Positions 1-9,150 of a stretch of DNA of 64,000 nucleotides are shown piece by piece. Numbering within the stretch: position 1 is the stretch's first letter; every line of letters starts with the position of its first letter. The notes under the pieces are model-generated. The model saw nothing but the letters and a program-made list of their open reading frames with translations. It did not search any database and was not told the DNA's origin. Made by a program: the position numbers and the translations under genes. Source of the DNA: Diplonema papillatum (lineage: Eukaryota > Euglenozoa > Diplonemea > Diplonemida > Diplonemidae); assembly GCA_030068145.1 (NCBI GenBank), contig JAPJBO010000041.1:310001-374000 (forward strand), read 5' to 3'.

Positions 1-33
1 CGGGAACGACGGCAACCCACCTTTTCCGCGCAG

Positions 34-219
34 GTAAGCGCGGGAGTCGACCCGCTGCCGGCGCCGCTGCGCCGGAAGATCCAGCAGCACTGCCACGTGT
101 ACGCGTGCGCGGCACTGCAGGGCGAGGAGTCGGAGAGCAACCCGTTCGCGCCCGCCGCCGTCCGGATTCCGGACAACCGGGCGCTGCGCGAGCGCTTCGC
201 CGACACGTTCGTCGGAAGC
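34..219 (+). pseudogene. Truncated head copy of the exon at 479
   Basis: Near-identical to 479-661, including the acceptor-like stretch just before it. It differs by a few substitutions and lacks 10 bases immediately upstream of the acceptor. Homology stops abruptly after the GTTCGTCGG that corresponds to about 661, where unrelated AT-richer sequence begins. It is an incomplete duplicate and can encode only about 60 residues. Its left side continues out of the window, so the upstream exon or intron cannot be judged. Confidence 0.8.
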
Positions 220-478
220 TAAGTTTTCTACTGTGGATCACACCAATTTCGTGTTTGAGTAACTAAAACGCGACTTACCGAACTCCTTACTACTGCAACT
301 ACAAGCGCGTCTTCAAAATCGCTTGCAAAACGAGCAGAAGTCGCGAGACTTCAAAAAACGCTTGTCGAACCAGTAACAATCACAACGGTCACACAAAACC
401 AGCAAGAAATTCCCAACTAACTGTTTGTCGTCCCTCGGGAACGACGGCAACCCACACGAAACCACCTTTTCCGCGCAG
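220..478 (+). other. Spacer between duplicate head and real exon; ends in a splice acceptor
   Basis: There is no coding signal from 220 to about 430. The last 40 bases repeat the flank of the copy at 1-33 and end in a pyrimidine-rich stretch plus CAG at 476-478, a good 3' splice site. The open frame continues upstream only to a TTG, so the reading frame does not start here with an ATG. Confidence 0.5.
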
Positions 479-2173
479 GTAAGCGCGGGAGTCGACCCGC
501 TGCCGGCGCCGCTGCGCCGGAAGATCCAGCAGCACTGCCACGTGTACGCGTGCGCGGCGCTGCAGGGCGAGGAGTCGGAGAGCAACCCGTACGCGCCCGC
601 CGCCGTCCGGATTCCGGCCAACCCGGCGCTGCGCGAGCGCTTCGCCGACACGTTCGTCGGTCTCCAGCTCGCGGACGAAATCCTGCACCGCGACGCCGCC
701 CGGGCCGACCTCAGCAAGGGCATCCCGCCCGCCTCCCCTCACGCGAAGCAGCGGCAGCCGTTCTTCGCGAGCCCGTCCCAGCGGCACGCGCTGCTGCGGC
801 TGCTGCGCGCGTTATCCATCCCGGCGGAGGCTTCCTTCTACAAAAGGCTCGAGGCCCACTCCGCGTCCGTCCACGCGCACATCACCGCGAGCTTCAACCG
901 GAGCGTGGAAAAGCGGACCAACGAGATGGTCGCTACGCTCGGGTTCTTCACCCCGGGGTACCGAGACGTCCTGTTCGCCGTCCAAGCCGCGGCCCCCCAA
1001 AACGACCGAGTCTCCGCCCCCGAAGGACTGCCGGAGAGCTGCGTCGCGATCCTCCGCAACTACTTCGCGGTGTTCCCGCACACGTCGCTGCCGCCCCTCC
1101 CCGCCAGCGTGCTGCAGAGCAACTCGCCGGAGGCGCAGGAGCGGAAGAAGAAGGCGCTCGTCGAGCGCGGCACGTTCCACGTGTTCAAGGCTACGCTCGC
1201 GTCGTTCGTCCGGTACCAGCAGCGGGCGTCGAAGTCGCTCGCTGGCGGGACCCCATACAGCGACGAGGTCATCTCGAACGTGTTCCGGGCGGACGCCGAC
1301 GGGAAAACCGACCCGATGGCCCGGTACCCGCTGCAGTTCTGGCTTTTCTGCCTCTCCCTCATCCCTTCGACTTCCGACGAGATCAAGGCGCTCACGCCGG
1401 TGGCGCCGAGGCTGCTCCGATTCATCCGGCCCGGGTACGACACCCGCATCCTGGTGACCGCGCATGCCATCATCATCAAACTGCTGGGTGAGCCTACCCG
1501 CGACAGCGTCATCTGCCTGTCGTTGTACATCAACGCCTGCCTCCCTGTACGACCGAAGCCGCGGTCGTCTGCCGACGTTGCAGCTGGATCCCCGGCCGTC
1601 ATCGGCCCGGTCAACACCCGCCTGCTCCCGTCCCTCGAACTCCTCAAGGAGTTCACCAAGCACATCCGCGGGCTGTGCCAAAAAGTTGAAGAGTGGGACG
1701 TCGGCGTTGACTCGCTGCAGCAGGCTCGCCCCCAGCCCCCCGGCGAGGCCGCAGCCGCCCCCCGCGAGGCGGGGAAGAAGCCGGAAAAAGACAGAAACCC
1801 CCGCCGGCACGCGTCCGGCGTGGGCCTCGTGCTCTACGTCGTCGAAGCCCTGCGGAAGACGATCCTCGGGCTGTCTTCGGAGGAGCACCGGTTGACGGCG
1901 GAGCTTTCGAGGAAGAGGAGGCTGTACATCGGCGCTCTGATCAACCTGCTGCAGTGCCTGAACTCCGAGGTGCTGACGAAGGTTTGCGCGTCGCTCGAAT
2001 CCGTGCTTTCGTCGCAGTCCGACATCAGCGAGGTGACCTTCTGGCTCCAGCACACGAGCAAGGCCATCAAAAACAGCCACAACCCGAGCACGAAGCAGCA
2101 GGTCGTCGAGTGGTTCCTCCGCTTGCAGGCTCTCCTGCGGCCGCAGCATCTCGGCATCCAAGCGAAACTGTAG
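479..2173 (+). CDS. Terminal exon of an unidentified all-helical protein (HEAT/ARM-like character)
   Basis: I do not recognise the family. The exon begins after the acceptor CAG at 476-478 (phase 0, GTA AGC) and runs 564 codons to TAG. Predicted structure is mostly alternating amphipathic helices. A basic, Pro/Ala-rich disordered loop sits around residues 420-445 of the exon. The C-terminal 120 residues (VEALRKTILGL ... WFLRLQALL) look like three to four helix pairs, as in HEAT or ARM solenoids. The resemblance to large solenoid scaffolds such as TRRAP/Tra1 is only impressionistic. No catalytic motif is visible. Upstream exons lie outside the window or were displaced by the duplication at 34-219. 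The tail of this exon plus about 100 bases of 3' flank has been copied twice downstream (2278-2891). Confidence 0.75.
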   Translation, partial: VSAGVDPLPAPLRRKIQQHCHVYACAALQGEESESNPYAPAAVRIPANPALRERFADTFVGLQLADEILHRDAARADLSKGIPPASPHAKQRQPFFASPSQRHALLRLLRALSIPAEASFYKRLEAHSASVHAHITASFNRSVEKRTNEMVATLGFFTPGYRDVLFAVQAAAPQNDRVSAPEGLPESCVAILRNYFAVFPHTSLPPLPASVLQSNSPEAQERKKKALVERGTFHVFKATLASFVRYQQRASKSLAGGTPYSDEVISNVFRADADGKTDPMARYPLQFWLFCLSLIPSTSDEIKALTPVAPRLLRFIRPGYDTRILVTAHAIIIKLLGEPTRDSVICLSLYINACLPVRPKPRSSADVAAGSPAVIGPVNTRLLPSLELLKEFTKHIRGLCQKVEEWDVGVDSLQQARPQPPGEAAAAPREAGKKPEKDRNPRRHASGVGLVLYVVEALRKTILGLSSEEHRLTAELSRKRRLYIGALINLLQCLNSEVLTKVCASLESVLSSQSDISEVTFWLQHTSKAIKNSHNPSTKQQVVEWFLRLQALLRPQHLGIQAKL

Positions 2174-2277
2174 CAGTGTCTCGCAATGTCTTTTGCCCTG
2201 GAGTAAGACTACATCGAATCAACGATTTGCCTGGCTTTATTGTGCCTGCGAAGCACGACACGGTACGATCAAAGCGG

Positions 2278-2730
2278 GCCTTGTGCTCTACGTCGTCGAA
2301 GCCCTGCGCAAGACGATCCTCGGGCTGTCTTCGGAGGAGCACCGGTTGACGGCGGAGCTTTCGAGGAAGAGGAGGCTGTACATCGGCGCTCTGATCAACC
2401 TGCTGCAGTGCCTGAACTCCGAGGTGCTGACGAAGTTTGCGCGTCGCTCGAGTCCGTGCTTTCGTCGCAGTCCGACATCAGCGAGGTGACCATCTGGCTC
2501 CAGCACACGAGCAAGGCCATCAAAAACAGCCACAACCCGAGCACGAAGCAGCAGATCGTCGAGTGGTTCCTCCGCTTGCAGGCTCTCCTGCGCGGCCGCA
2601 GCATCTCGGCATCCGAGCGAAACTGTAGCAGTGTCTCGCAATGTCTTTTGCCCTGGAGTAAGACTACATCGAATCAACGATTTGCCTGGCTTTATTGTGC
2701 CTGCGAAGCACGACACGGTACGATCAAAGC
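2278..2730 (+). pseudogene. Tail copy 1 of the upstream gene
   Basis: A direct duplicate of about 1823-2274, covering the last 117 codons, the stop and about 100 bases of 3' flank. The period is about 455 bp. It is about 98 percent identical by eye but has lost one G near 2434 (frameshift) and gained two bases near 2592, so it cannot encode the same C-terminus. It has no start codon or acceptor of its own. Confidence 0.85.
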
Positions 2731-2891
2731 GGCGTCGAAGCCCTGCGGAAGACGATCCTCGGGCTGTCTTCGGAGGAGCACCGGTTGACGGAGCTCTCGA
2801 GGAAGAAGAGGCTGTACATCGGCGCTCTGATCAACCTGCTGCAGTGCCTAAACTCCGAAGTGCTGACGAAGGTTTGCGCGTCGCTCGAGTG
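2731..2891 (+). pseudogene. Tail copy 2 of the upstream gene, shorter
   Basis: A third partial copy beginning about 14 bases further into the unit than copy 1. It carries one in-frame 3-base deletion and breaks off at the codons for CASLE. Foreign sequence follows. The steadily shorter copies fit successive unequal exchange or template slippage at the 3' end of the gene. Confidence 0.8.
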
Positions 2892-3469
2892 CACTACCGT
2901 CCAAACTGACAAGCGACGTCGCGAGAGCGCACCGAAGAACCCGCGGCACAGCAACAATCCATTCCCCACGCGGGGGGGGATGGCCGTGGAACCCTCCCCC
3001 GGGACGACGAAGGCCGGGGAGAGCCGGGGGCAGTGAAGTGACGAAGCCCGCGAACGGTTGGTGGTGACCCCTCCGAACAGCCTCCCTGGCCCTGGCCCAC
3101 GCCTGATGCCGCAACCCCTTAACCCGGGCGGCGGCGCTTTGGCATGAGCCAGGAACCTCAAGGTAAGCAGCGCGAGAAGCATCATCCACGCTTCAAAGGC
3201 CCACACACACACTACCGTCCAAGCCTGACAAGGTAGACAGAGATCATCCCCTTTGCGGGCTTGCGCCGACTGCAGATCGTGCGCAAATCGCCATCACCGA
3301 TAGATCCCTCTCCGCTGCTGTTGTTCCGGTCTCGGTCTGGCTCAGAGCCGCCAACGGATGCGGCGCGTTTCGATCGGTGCTCCGTCAATGCTAGCCAAAA
3401 TCCCACCCTCACAAAGCCCACGCCGCGCTGGGCGGTGCTCTTTCTCTATTTCCCGGCGTTCCTCTTTTT
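2892..3469. other. Gene-free stretch containing one dispersed 128-bp repeat
   Basis: No coding block. The string ACTACCGTCCAA occurs at 2892 and again near 3212, bracketing the repeat at 3079-3206. A purine/C-rich segment at 2965-3030 has no recognisable role. Confidence 0.4.
3079..3206 (+). repeat. Dispersed repeat E, copy 1
   Basis: About 128 bp matching 62747-62874 in direct orientation with only a handful of differences. It is GC-rich, with CCCGGGCGGCGGCGC in the middle. No long frame, RNA fold or transposon ends were recognised. The 59-kb separation and high identity suggest a recent dispersed element or segmental copy. Confidence 0.8.
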
Positions 3470-3610
3470 TTAGTACTAAGAATCTTGCGGGTTGCTCTTC
3501 AATGTATTGTGCAGGCTAAAAATATGCTGGCAGCGTGTTTTGGGGGTTGATCAGAATTCCTTACCTGAATATACACAGGGTAAATACAAGTGGGAAAACG
3601 ATCACCCCTT
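3470..3610 (+). repeat. MITE family A, left-half fragment
   Basis: Begins with TTTTAGTACTAA and carries CTTGCGGGTTGC, TGTATTGTGCAGGCT and the GTGTTTTGG...GATCAGAATTCC core found in the full copy at 32543-32909. The right terminal repeat is missing. Other fragments with parts of this sequence lie at about 10820-10900, 11900-11965, 19495-19570, 32375-32530 and 39395-39525. Confidence 0.75.
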
Positions 3611-4037
3611 TCATGAGAGCAGCAGCGTGACAGCCGAGGCCGGTGTTGTTAACGCGCAGCACCAGCAGCATAGCGGCTTGTTCGTATCACCTGATGATGG
3701 TATGGCTGCTTCCGTGCGCAGCACTGCGTGGCCCACCAGCTCTGCGCACAACACTGCTGCCCACGGCATGCCAGCAGCTCTAGTTTTGCTCGGATCGTTC
3801 ATAGATAGGAATGCCACGGCGGACTCCCCGACGGATGGGGAGTGATTTTGCGGTCTTTTGTGCAGCCGGGTTCTTTGCTTCATTTTTCATTTTACACCCC
3901 GCAATGCGGGAGCGGAACGCCCGCATTTTGGTGCAAAATACAGGCGATTTCGTGTCGACTTGGCGGAGAATCACCGCCGCGCTCTTTCACTCCCGCATTC
4001 CCTCCCCCGTGCATGAGAGAGGCAGTGCTCTGCCAAA

Positions 4038-4496
4038 CAGTGCTCCCGCTAACGAAAAAGTGCGAGGAATTCCTCAAAAAAAAAGAGGCTGGAAAAAAGA
4101 GGGTGAGGAATTCCTCATGAGGATTTCCTCACCCGGACCCCCCCTTTGGAAGACTCGGGTGCCACCCCCCCCCCCCGCGAGGGCCTAGCGGGGGGAGAAA
4201 AAAAGAAGCCTAACCCAGGGGTTTTGGGATTCTTCTGACACTAAAAGACGTGGGGAGCCCAAGAACACTCACCTAGCCTGGCGTGAACTTGGTGTCGGTC
4301 ACAAATTGTTTCGAACCTGACTCGCCAAAGCGAGCAAGTAAAGTGTACACGAAAGAAGCCATGCATGCCCCCCCTCAACCCACCCAGTACGTATTAGCTT
4401 TAAAAGAACCCATTCGACGAAGGTCACCCGGAGACTCTAAAATCCCGGATTCTCAAGCGAACTGTAACTCTAAAAGTGAGGTTAGCGGGAGCACTG
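4038..4496. mobile_element. hAT-like MITE with intact ends and 8-bp target duplication
   Basis: The element starts CAGTGCTCCCGCTAAC and ends with its inverse, GTTAGCGGGAGCACTG. The eight bases before it (4030-4037, CTGCCAAA) are repeated exactly after it (4497-4504). CAGTG termini and an 8-bp duplication are the classic signature of hAT-superfamily transposition. There is no transposase, so it is non-autonomous at 459 bp. Inside are palindromic GAGGAATTCCTC motifs, an A-run at about 4076-4084 and a copy of repeat B (AAGGTCACCCGGAGACT...) near 4420-4475. The B copy is flanked by CTAAAAG on both sides, so it may be a later insertion. Confidence 0.9.
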
Positions 4497-4580
4497 CTGC
4501 CAAACATTAAAAGACTAACCATTCAAGGGAAAGAAAAGCGCACGAAGCCGAACTCACACACACACACACATTGCTTTCTT

Positions 4581-4590
4581 TTAAAATATA
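4581..4590 (+). promoter_or_regulatory. TATA-like box upstream of the gene at 4663
   Basis: TTAAAATATA lies about 75 bases before the ATG at 4663, in otherwise GC-rich flank. Position and composition suit a core promoter. This is pattern evidence only. Confidence 0.35.
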
Positions 4591-4652
4591 GTTGGCTCTT
4601 TGGACAACCGGACCCGCCGAGAGGGCCGAAAAAGGGGCCTTCGCTCTGTTTC

Positions 4653-4679
4653 ATGATGCTCGATGGACCCCGTCGATAA
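4653..4679 (+). promoter_or_regulatory. Overlapping upstream mini-ORF
   Basis: ATGATG at 4653 opens an 8-codon frame ending TAA at 4677-4679. It overlaps the main ATG at 4663 in another frame. If transcription starts upstream, ribosomes must skip or reinitiate, so it could damp translation of the main frame. Confidence 0.4.
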
Positions 4680-6558
4680 GTTGCTGTTGCAAATCAAGGA
4701 CGAGTGGCGCACCGTCCACCCGTCGAGCAACCGGCACCACGGCCAGCGGCGGCGGGAGCACGCGCTGCTGAATGGTGTGTACACCGGGAAGCTGTTCTAC
4801 CGCGATGATGAGACCGAGGAGAAGACGGTGTATCCAGCGGTGCTCCTCGTCGAGATGAGGGACGACGGCTCGATCGCGGGGCGGCGGTACGCGTCTGACG
4901 AGGACGGAAGCCACTTGCCGGTAGCAGTGATCGACCCGGCCAAGTCGTCGTGGAAGATGAGGCGGCCCGGGCACTATTCTGTCCGGCTGCTGATGGTTGC
5001 TGCGCAGACGAACACCTCGTTTTTGGTCGAGGGGCTCGGAAACCCCAGCAAGCCGGTCATCCAGACCGTGACGTGGCAGATCGGAACCGACGGCGGCAGG
5101 TACCAACCGGGTACCGACTTCAAGTGGAGGGGCGTCAGCCTCTCGGCGGCGCGGGACAGCTTGAAGGAGGCGCCCAAAGCGAAGCCGCACGAACCGGCGG
5201 CGGGCGCTCCGGACACCGCCGAGCGGCACACCTTCCTTCCCCTCAAGCGGGCGTTCGACGGAGAGGCGCGGGGTGACTCGGCGGAGAACAAGCAAAGCGG
5301 CCGGGCCCACAACAACAACACCAACAACAACAACGACAGCAGCGCCAACAACAACAACAACAACAACAATAACAACAACGACGACTACGGCGGCAAAGGT
5401 CACAACGGCGGGAAAAGCGATGCGGCGGTGCCGAACGGCGTCAAGGCGCCGCGTGCTCGCCCCGGCGGCGACAACGGCGGGGGCGACAACAACAACAACA
5501 ACGACAACAACAACAACAACAACAACAACAACGTCGCCAAAACCAACGACGTTGGCGGCGCCGACGGCACCAGCGGCACCATCAACGGCGCTGCGCACAA
5601 GAAGCGGGGCGCCGACGACGGCCGCGGCGCGGCGCCGCCGCCGAAGCGGCCGCGGCTGGCGGACGGCGGCGGGGCCGTCCGCCAGCAGCAGCCGCCGGCG
5701 CCGCCGCGGCGGATCCCGCTCAAGCCGCCGTCGCAGGTGGTCGGCACCGACCGCTCGTCGGCCGGCTCCCTCGGCATCTTCAACGACGAAGCCGAGGCGG
5801 CCCGGGCCACGTCGTACCAAAAGATCCACGGCCGCTTCCCCGACGACATCCAAAAGAGGCTCATCGCCCGCGGAAAACTCCCGCAGGACGACCGAGACGC
5901 AGGGTACACCTGGAAAGACGTGAAGGACACGTACGAGAAGGCACGGCGAGGAATCGACTGCACGCGGCAGGCGTCGGAAGTCGAAGAAGGCATCCGAGAG
6001 TGGCTAGCCGGGATAATGCCGCCGGAGAAGCACGACGCGCCGGCGCCGCCGCTGCCGGGCGACGCGAAGGCGGCGCCGCAGCAGGACCCGCAAAGGGCGG
6101 ACGACGGTGCGAAAGACCCGCCGCAGCAGCAGCGGGGGCGGCAGGCGGCGGAGGCGGCGCTGCAAGCGCTGCCGACCATATCGACGACGGCGCCTCGGCC
6201 CGGCGGCGGCGGCGGCGCCGAAAAAATGAAGCCGCCGCCGTCGACGATGCCGGCGCAGCCGCAGCCCGCGCAGCAGCCGGCGCTGGCGACGCCGGTGCCG
6301 ACGCCCGCCCAGCAGGCTGCCGCGGCCGCAAGCTTCTGGACCGCGGCCACCAACGCGTACAATGGGTGCACCTTCGCATCGCCGAGCTACGGCGCGACGT
6401 TCCCGTCGCCGAGCTACGGCGCGACGTTCCCGTCGCCGAGCTACGGGGCGGCGTACGCAACGTCGCCGTACCCGCACTCGCACATGGCCGAAATGGGCGA
6501 CGAGACGCCCGCGTACATCGACATGCTGGCGGCCGCGTCTCCCCACATCTCGAGCATG
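4663..6558 (+). CDS. Unidentified protein with Asn runs and Tyr/Gly/Ser repeats; first exon
   Basis: Starts MDPVDKLLLQIKDEW and is open for 632 codons. Residues 1-170 look folded: helix, then beta-rich, including VYPAVLLVEMRDDG and YSVRLLMVAAQ. Two Asn runs written almost wholly in AAC follow (about 5308-5380 and 5488-5532), then Ala/Pro/Gln-rich disorder. A short folded-looking block (KIHGRFPDDIQKRL ... EEGIREWLAG) lies near residues 385-450. Three 27-bp repeats encode SPSYGATFP (about 6377-6450). The frame runs on into a repeat, so I end the exon at a phase-0 donor, GTATGC, at 6559; the remaining 3' exon was not found. The Asn/Gln/Pro composition resembles transcriptional co-regulators or phase-separating proteins, but I do not recognise a family. 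Confidence 0.7.
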
Positions 6559-6667
6559 GTATGCCGACCCTCTTCTCCAGGGATAGGCGGAGTGACCCCG
6601 CAAGGCATCAGTGCTCCCGCTAACGAAAAAAGTGCGAGGAATTCCTCAAAAAAAAAAAAAAAAAAAA

Positions 6668-8571
6668 TTTTTTTTTTTTTTTTTTTTTTTGGTAACTGAG
6701 GGGGGAAATGCATGACGCACGACCACAAGCCGGACCAAACTTGTGAGTGTGGGACTGTCCGTTTTTCCGTCGGGACTTACCCACTAAAACCACCTAACTC
6801 AGAGATTCGAGAGATGCAGAGGGTGCTACCCACGGTTCTCACCGTGTACGCGGCGCGATGGAGGGGCCACCCTCCACGCGGGACTTGGCCAGTCCTTGCG
6901 CTGTCTGCCGCAGGGGTGCCCGGTGGCTAGCCGGATCTTGCGTCGGAACCCCTGCGCTCGCTGTGGCGCGGCTTGGCGGTCCCCAATTCCGTTTTTCTAC
7001 GGTCGTTGGGGTACCTGGTGATCGTCCAGTCTGGGCGAGTCCGGTTGAACCGGCAGACTGTGGCAAGGGTACGATCACGCCGCTCAACTCACTCGGGGAG
7101 ACACCCTCCACAAGCGACCGGCTTGCGACCGGTCTGGGAGAGTGCCTCGGGTGAGGTTGCTGCTGCACCTGGGTGTTTTGGGCGCTCTTGCTCAGGCTGG
7201 GGTCCTGAGGGCGGGCTTTTTTGGGGCAGTATTTCTCACCCAGGAGTATGGAGCAGGGGGGGTCTTTTCGCTTCAGCCGGGGCGGTGGCTGATGGGCGGC
7301 GATTATTATTATTTCTGGGGGGGAGGGAGCCTTTTTCGGGGGGGGCGGTGGTGGCTGGTCGTCCCCCGGGGGGCGCGGTTTTTTCAAGAGTTGTGGGTTG
7401 CTCAGTCCCACCGGGGGGTCTTTTCTCTTGAGTGCCTGCGGGTTTGTTTCTGGTGCTGGTGCGTTTTTCGGGGGGAGTGGCTCTCGTTTTGGGGGAGGTG
7501 CCTGCGGGTTTGTTTCTGGTGCTGAGGCGTTTTTCGGGGGGGGGAGCTCTCTTTTTTGGGGGGCTGCGAGGTTTGCGGGTGGTTGGCGTTTTTCGGGGGG
7601 CTGGGGGGCTTTCGCGGCTGCCTGCAGCTTGAGCGCCTGTGTGTGTGGATTGAGGCCTTTTGGTAGCCCTTGCTTTTTTGGTGGGGGTCGGCCTTTTCCG
7701 GGGGGATCCAGGGGCTTCGAGGTGGCCGGGGCGGTCTCCCCCTTGCGGACCTGCGGCTTCGGGGTTGGGACGACCGGTGGCAGCGGCGGCACGACCGACG
7801 AGGATGGCGTGTCCTCGACCCCCAACGGGTCCCGCCTGGTCCCCGCCGACTGCTGTCTTTGCCTGTACGGCTCGGACGGGGCTGCCCTCGGTGGTGCGCA
7901 TCGCCAGCCGTCGCGCGATGATGCCGTGCCCACCCTGCCTGCTTCGAGTGGCTTGAGGGTGGCCTTCCTCGTCGCCTCTGCCTCCTCGACCTGCATGTGG
8001 GTGTCGTGTTGGATGGGGGGGTGCTGTGGGGGGAACCCGCTCCCTGTTGCCCCTGTGCCTGCCCTCGAGTCCACGACTTGACTCGGTCCCCTCTTGGGGT
8101 TCGCCTTTCCTGCCTGCCTTGGGCGCAGGGGTGCCACCCGCGCTCCCTCTGCCGTTTTGGCCGCGACGTGTTGGAGGGGCTGGGGTGCTACCGTTTCTTT
8201 CGGGGGTGCTGGCGGCACCGGGGGTGTTGCTGTTGGGGGGGGGACTTCGCTTTCCCGTCGCGTCGCCTTCCGTCGCTCGACGTCAGCCTGCGCGCCGTCC
8301 GAGGCCGTCATCTCCTCGTCTTCCGGGGCTTTTTTTTTTTCCTTTCCCAGTTGGTTTCGGCATATAAAAAGAAGAAGGGACCGGTTAGGACGCTAAGAGT
8401 GAGGGAGGACGCAGATCAATAAAATGAAAATGACAAAGAGAGCGAAATAGGAAATAAAGAGCCGAAGGGCGATCATCACCGTGGACCCAAGCAAACGCTG
8501 GACGGGGGAGACCCTGCCCGAAGGAATCAACCACCCCCGGGTGGGCTAGTCTGACACAAGTTGTCAACAGG
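6668..8571 (-). mobile_element. Poly(A)-tailed retro-insertion (retrogene or ORF1-only LINE-like element)
   Basis: Read on the minus strand this 1.9-kb unit has about 260 bases of leader, an uninterrupted 490-codon frame, about 148 bases of trailer and a terminal run of 23 A (the T-run at 6668-6690). Homopolymer A tracts flank it on the plus strand (6648-6667 and 8572-8594), as expected if an A-run was nicked and duplicated. Outside them the host MITE continues. A poly(A) tail plus insertion at an A/T tract is the hallmark of target-primed reverse transcription. There are no LTRs and no reverse transcriptase inside. It could be a processed host mRNA or a non-autonomous non-LTR element. Confidence 0.7.
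6839..8311 (-). CDS. Pro/Lys-rich disordered 490-aa protein carried by the retro-insertion
   Basis: ATG at 8311 (minus), stop TGA at 6839-6841. No family is recognised. The N-terminal 20 residues are charged (MTASDGAQADVERRK). The rest is overwhelmingly Pro, Lys, Arg, Gln and Ala with no predictable fold, plus an Ile run (EIIIIAAHQ) from ATT repeats. Two imperfect internal repeats carry PPPKNASAPETNPQA and PPKNAPAPETNPQA. No zinc knuckle, RRM, endonuclease or RT motif is visible. The intact frame of this length inside a poly(A)-tailed insertion suggests a young copy or selection on the product. Basic Pro-rich proteins of this kind can be nucleic-acid-binding ORF1 products, but that is inference. 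The GTGAGA overlapping the stop also resembles a splice donor. Confidence 0.5.
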   Translation of the reverse strand: MTASDGAQADVERRKATRRESEVPPPTATPPVPPAPPKETVAPQPLQHVAAKTAEGARVAPLRPRQAGKANPKRGPSQVVDSRAGTGATGSGFPPQHPPIQHDTHMQVEEAEATRKATLKPLEAGRVGTASSRDGWRCAPPRAAPSEPYRQRQQSAGTRRDPLGVEDTPSSSVVPPLPPVVPTPKPQVRKGETAPATSKPLDPPGKGRPPPKKQGLPKGLNPHTQALKLQAAAKAPQPPEKRQPPANLAAPQKRELPPPKNASAPETNPQAPPPKREPLPPKNAPAPETNPQALKRKDPPVGLSNPQLLKKPRPPGDDQPPPPPPKKAPSPPEIIIIAAHQPPPRLKRKDPPCSILLGEKYCPKKARPQDPSLSKSAQNTQVQQQPHPRHSPRPVASRSLVEGVSPSELSGVIVPLPQSAGSTGLAQTGRSPGTPTTVEKRNWGPPSRATASAGVPTQDPASHRAPLRQTAQGLAKSRVEGGPSIAPRTR

Positions 8572-9004
8572 AAAAAAAAAAAAAAAAAAAAAAAGAGGCT
8601 GGAAAAAAGAGGGGGAGGAACTCCTCATGAGGAATTCTTCACCGTTTCCCCGTTGATACCGTTCGCCGGGGGCCGGAGCCCCCCCTTTGGAAGACTCGGC
8701 CCCCCTGCAGCAGAAGCTAATAGCCTGCACCAAACGCGAGAGCCTAGCGGGGGGAGAAAAACCGTATACCGCGAGAGTAGGAGAAAGTAGAAAGGGAAAC
8801 TAGAGTTTTCGAACGACACAATGTTTTTCGTTGACCGCACTACCCTGGGCCCAAATCCTGGACGTGGTTTCAGGTGGCAAATTTGGCAGATGATCATGAT
8901 CAGAAGGTCCTACGTGGGCGGTTCAGTTTCCTCACACATTGCATGTGGCTAAGAATAGTTGAGTTGCAGCTCTTGACAAAGATGAATGGAAAAAAGAAGG
9001 TGTT

Positions 9005-9150
9005 TTTATTCTTCGCTTTTTCTCACGAACGGGGGGGTCGGTCCTGCTTTTGGCTTTGTAGGTTCTCCCGACTCCCCAATTCGTGGTCAGCACAAACACA
9101 AGAGGTCTAGTCAACTATTCCCTGCAGTATTGACATACTTTCAAAAAAAA
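9005..9150 (-). repeat. Repeat C fragment
   Basis: Contains CTCACGAACGGGGGGGTCGG, CTCCCGACTCCCC and CTATTCCCTGCAG. Related copies are at about 21485-21610 (same orientation), 41650-41800 and 32240-32350 (opposite). In each the CCTGCAG end meets an A- or T-rich tract. Confidence 0.7.

Noticed and set aside
425..478. Start of the first gene at TTG 425
   Set aside because: Non-ATG start in a eukaryote, and the stretch ends in a splice acceptor. The same reasoning rejects GTG 18219, TTG 37297 and GTG 56262 as starts.
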